NCBI GenBank assembly: GCA_045617525.1
Contig: JAZLIT010000052.1
Span: 1-13,097, forward strand
Source of the DNA: JAZLIT01 sp045617525
GTDB taxonomy: Bacteria; Bacillota; Bacilli; Bacillales_A; Planococcaceae
DNA: 13,097 bases
Direction: 5' to 3'
Shown: positions 13,093 to 13,097 of the stretch, one piece after another
Position numbering within the stretch: position 1 is the stretch's first letter
Layout: the number at the start of each line of letters is the position of its first letter
The notes under the pieces: generated by a model
The model's input: only the letters and a program-made list of their open reading frames with translations
Told to the model about the DNA's origin: nothing
Databases searched by the model: none
Position numbers and translations under genes: made by a program

Positions 13093-13097
13093 GTATT

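Noticed and set aside
1..13097. CRISPR arrays, insertion sequences, tRNA genes, attachment sites
   Set aside because: No regularly spaced repeats, transposase genes, tRNA-like cloverleafs or flanking direct repeats typical of integration were seen.

Overview
The window looks like a chromosomal segment of a low-GC Firmicute of the Bacillales, most probably a Planococcaceae relative of Solibacillus, Lysinibacillus or Kurthia. That placement rests on AT-rich DNA, strong AGGAGG-type ribosome binding sites, a lysine riboswitch, a stand-alone bacterial NO synthase oxygenase and the general look of the proteins. It is inference: there is no rRNA marker and no search was run. No tRNA, rRNA, IS element, prophage or CRISPR array was seen.

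Layout: (1) 1-245, the start of an unrecognised minus-strand gene cut by the left edge. (2) 391-2261, a minus-strand APC-family amino-acid permease, called LysP because its long leader folds as an L-box lysine riboswitch with an intrinsic terminator. (3) 2355-3010, a divergent gene for a membrane-anchored Mrr-like nuclease, closed by a bidirectional terminator. (4) 3031-5742, a minus-strand reactive-sulfur operon: CoA-disulfide/persulfide reductase fused to a rhodanese, a CstR-type persulfide sensor (Cys31/Cys60), a membrane-anchored rhodanese and a soluble rhodanese. A CsoR/CstR-like inverted repeat lies in the spacer of its promoter. (5) 5822-6865, NO synthase oxygenase, same strand, upstream of the sulfur operon with no visible terminator between. 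(6) 7001-7911, a plus-strand pair: UPF0158 protein and an ATP-binding-type universal stress protein. (7) 7910-9757, a minus-strand SLC13-type permease with two RCK_C domains. (8) 9758-11653, a long AT-rich regulatory region with PerR-like boxes, then a clade-3 monofunctional catalase (KatA). (9) 11608-13092, two minus-strand genes, an APH-type kinase-fold phosphotransferase and a GNAT acetyltransferase.

The centre of the window reads as a stress-defence neighbourhood: NO production, persulfide/CoA-disulfide handling, a universal stress protein and catalase lie within about 8.6 kb. The genes themselves belong to known families. The points most worth a second look are the CstR operator-in-promoter arrangement, the possible transcriptional link from nos into the sulfur operon, a 26-codon membrane-peptide ORF lying across that promoter, and unexplained inverted and direct repeats upstream of nos and katA.
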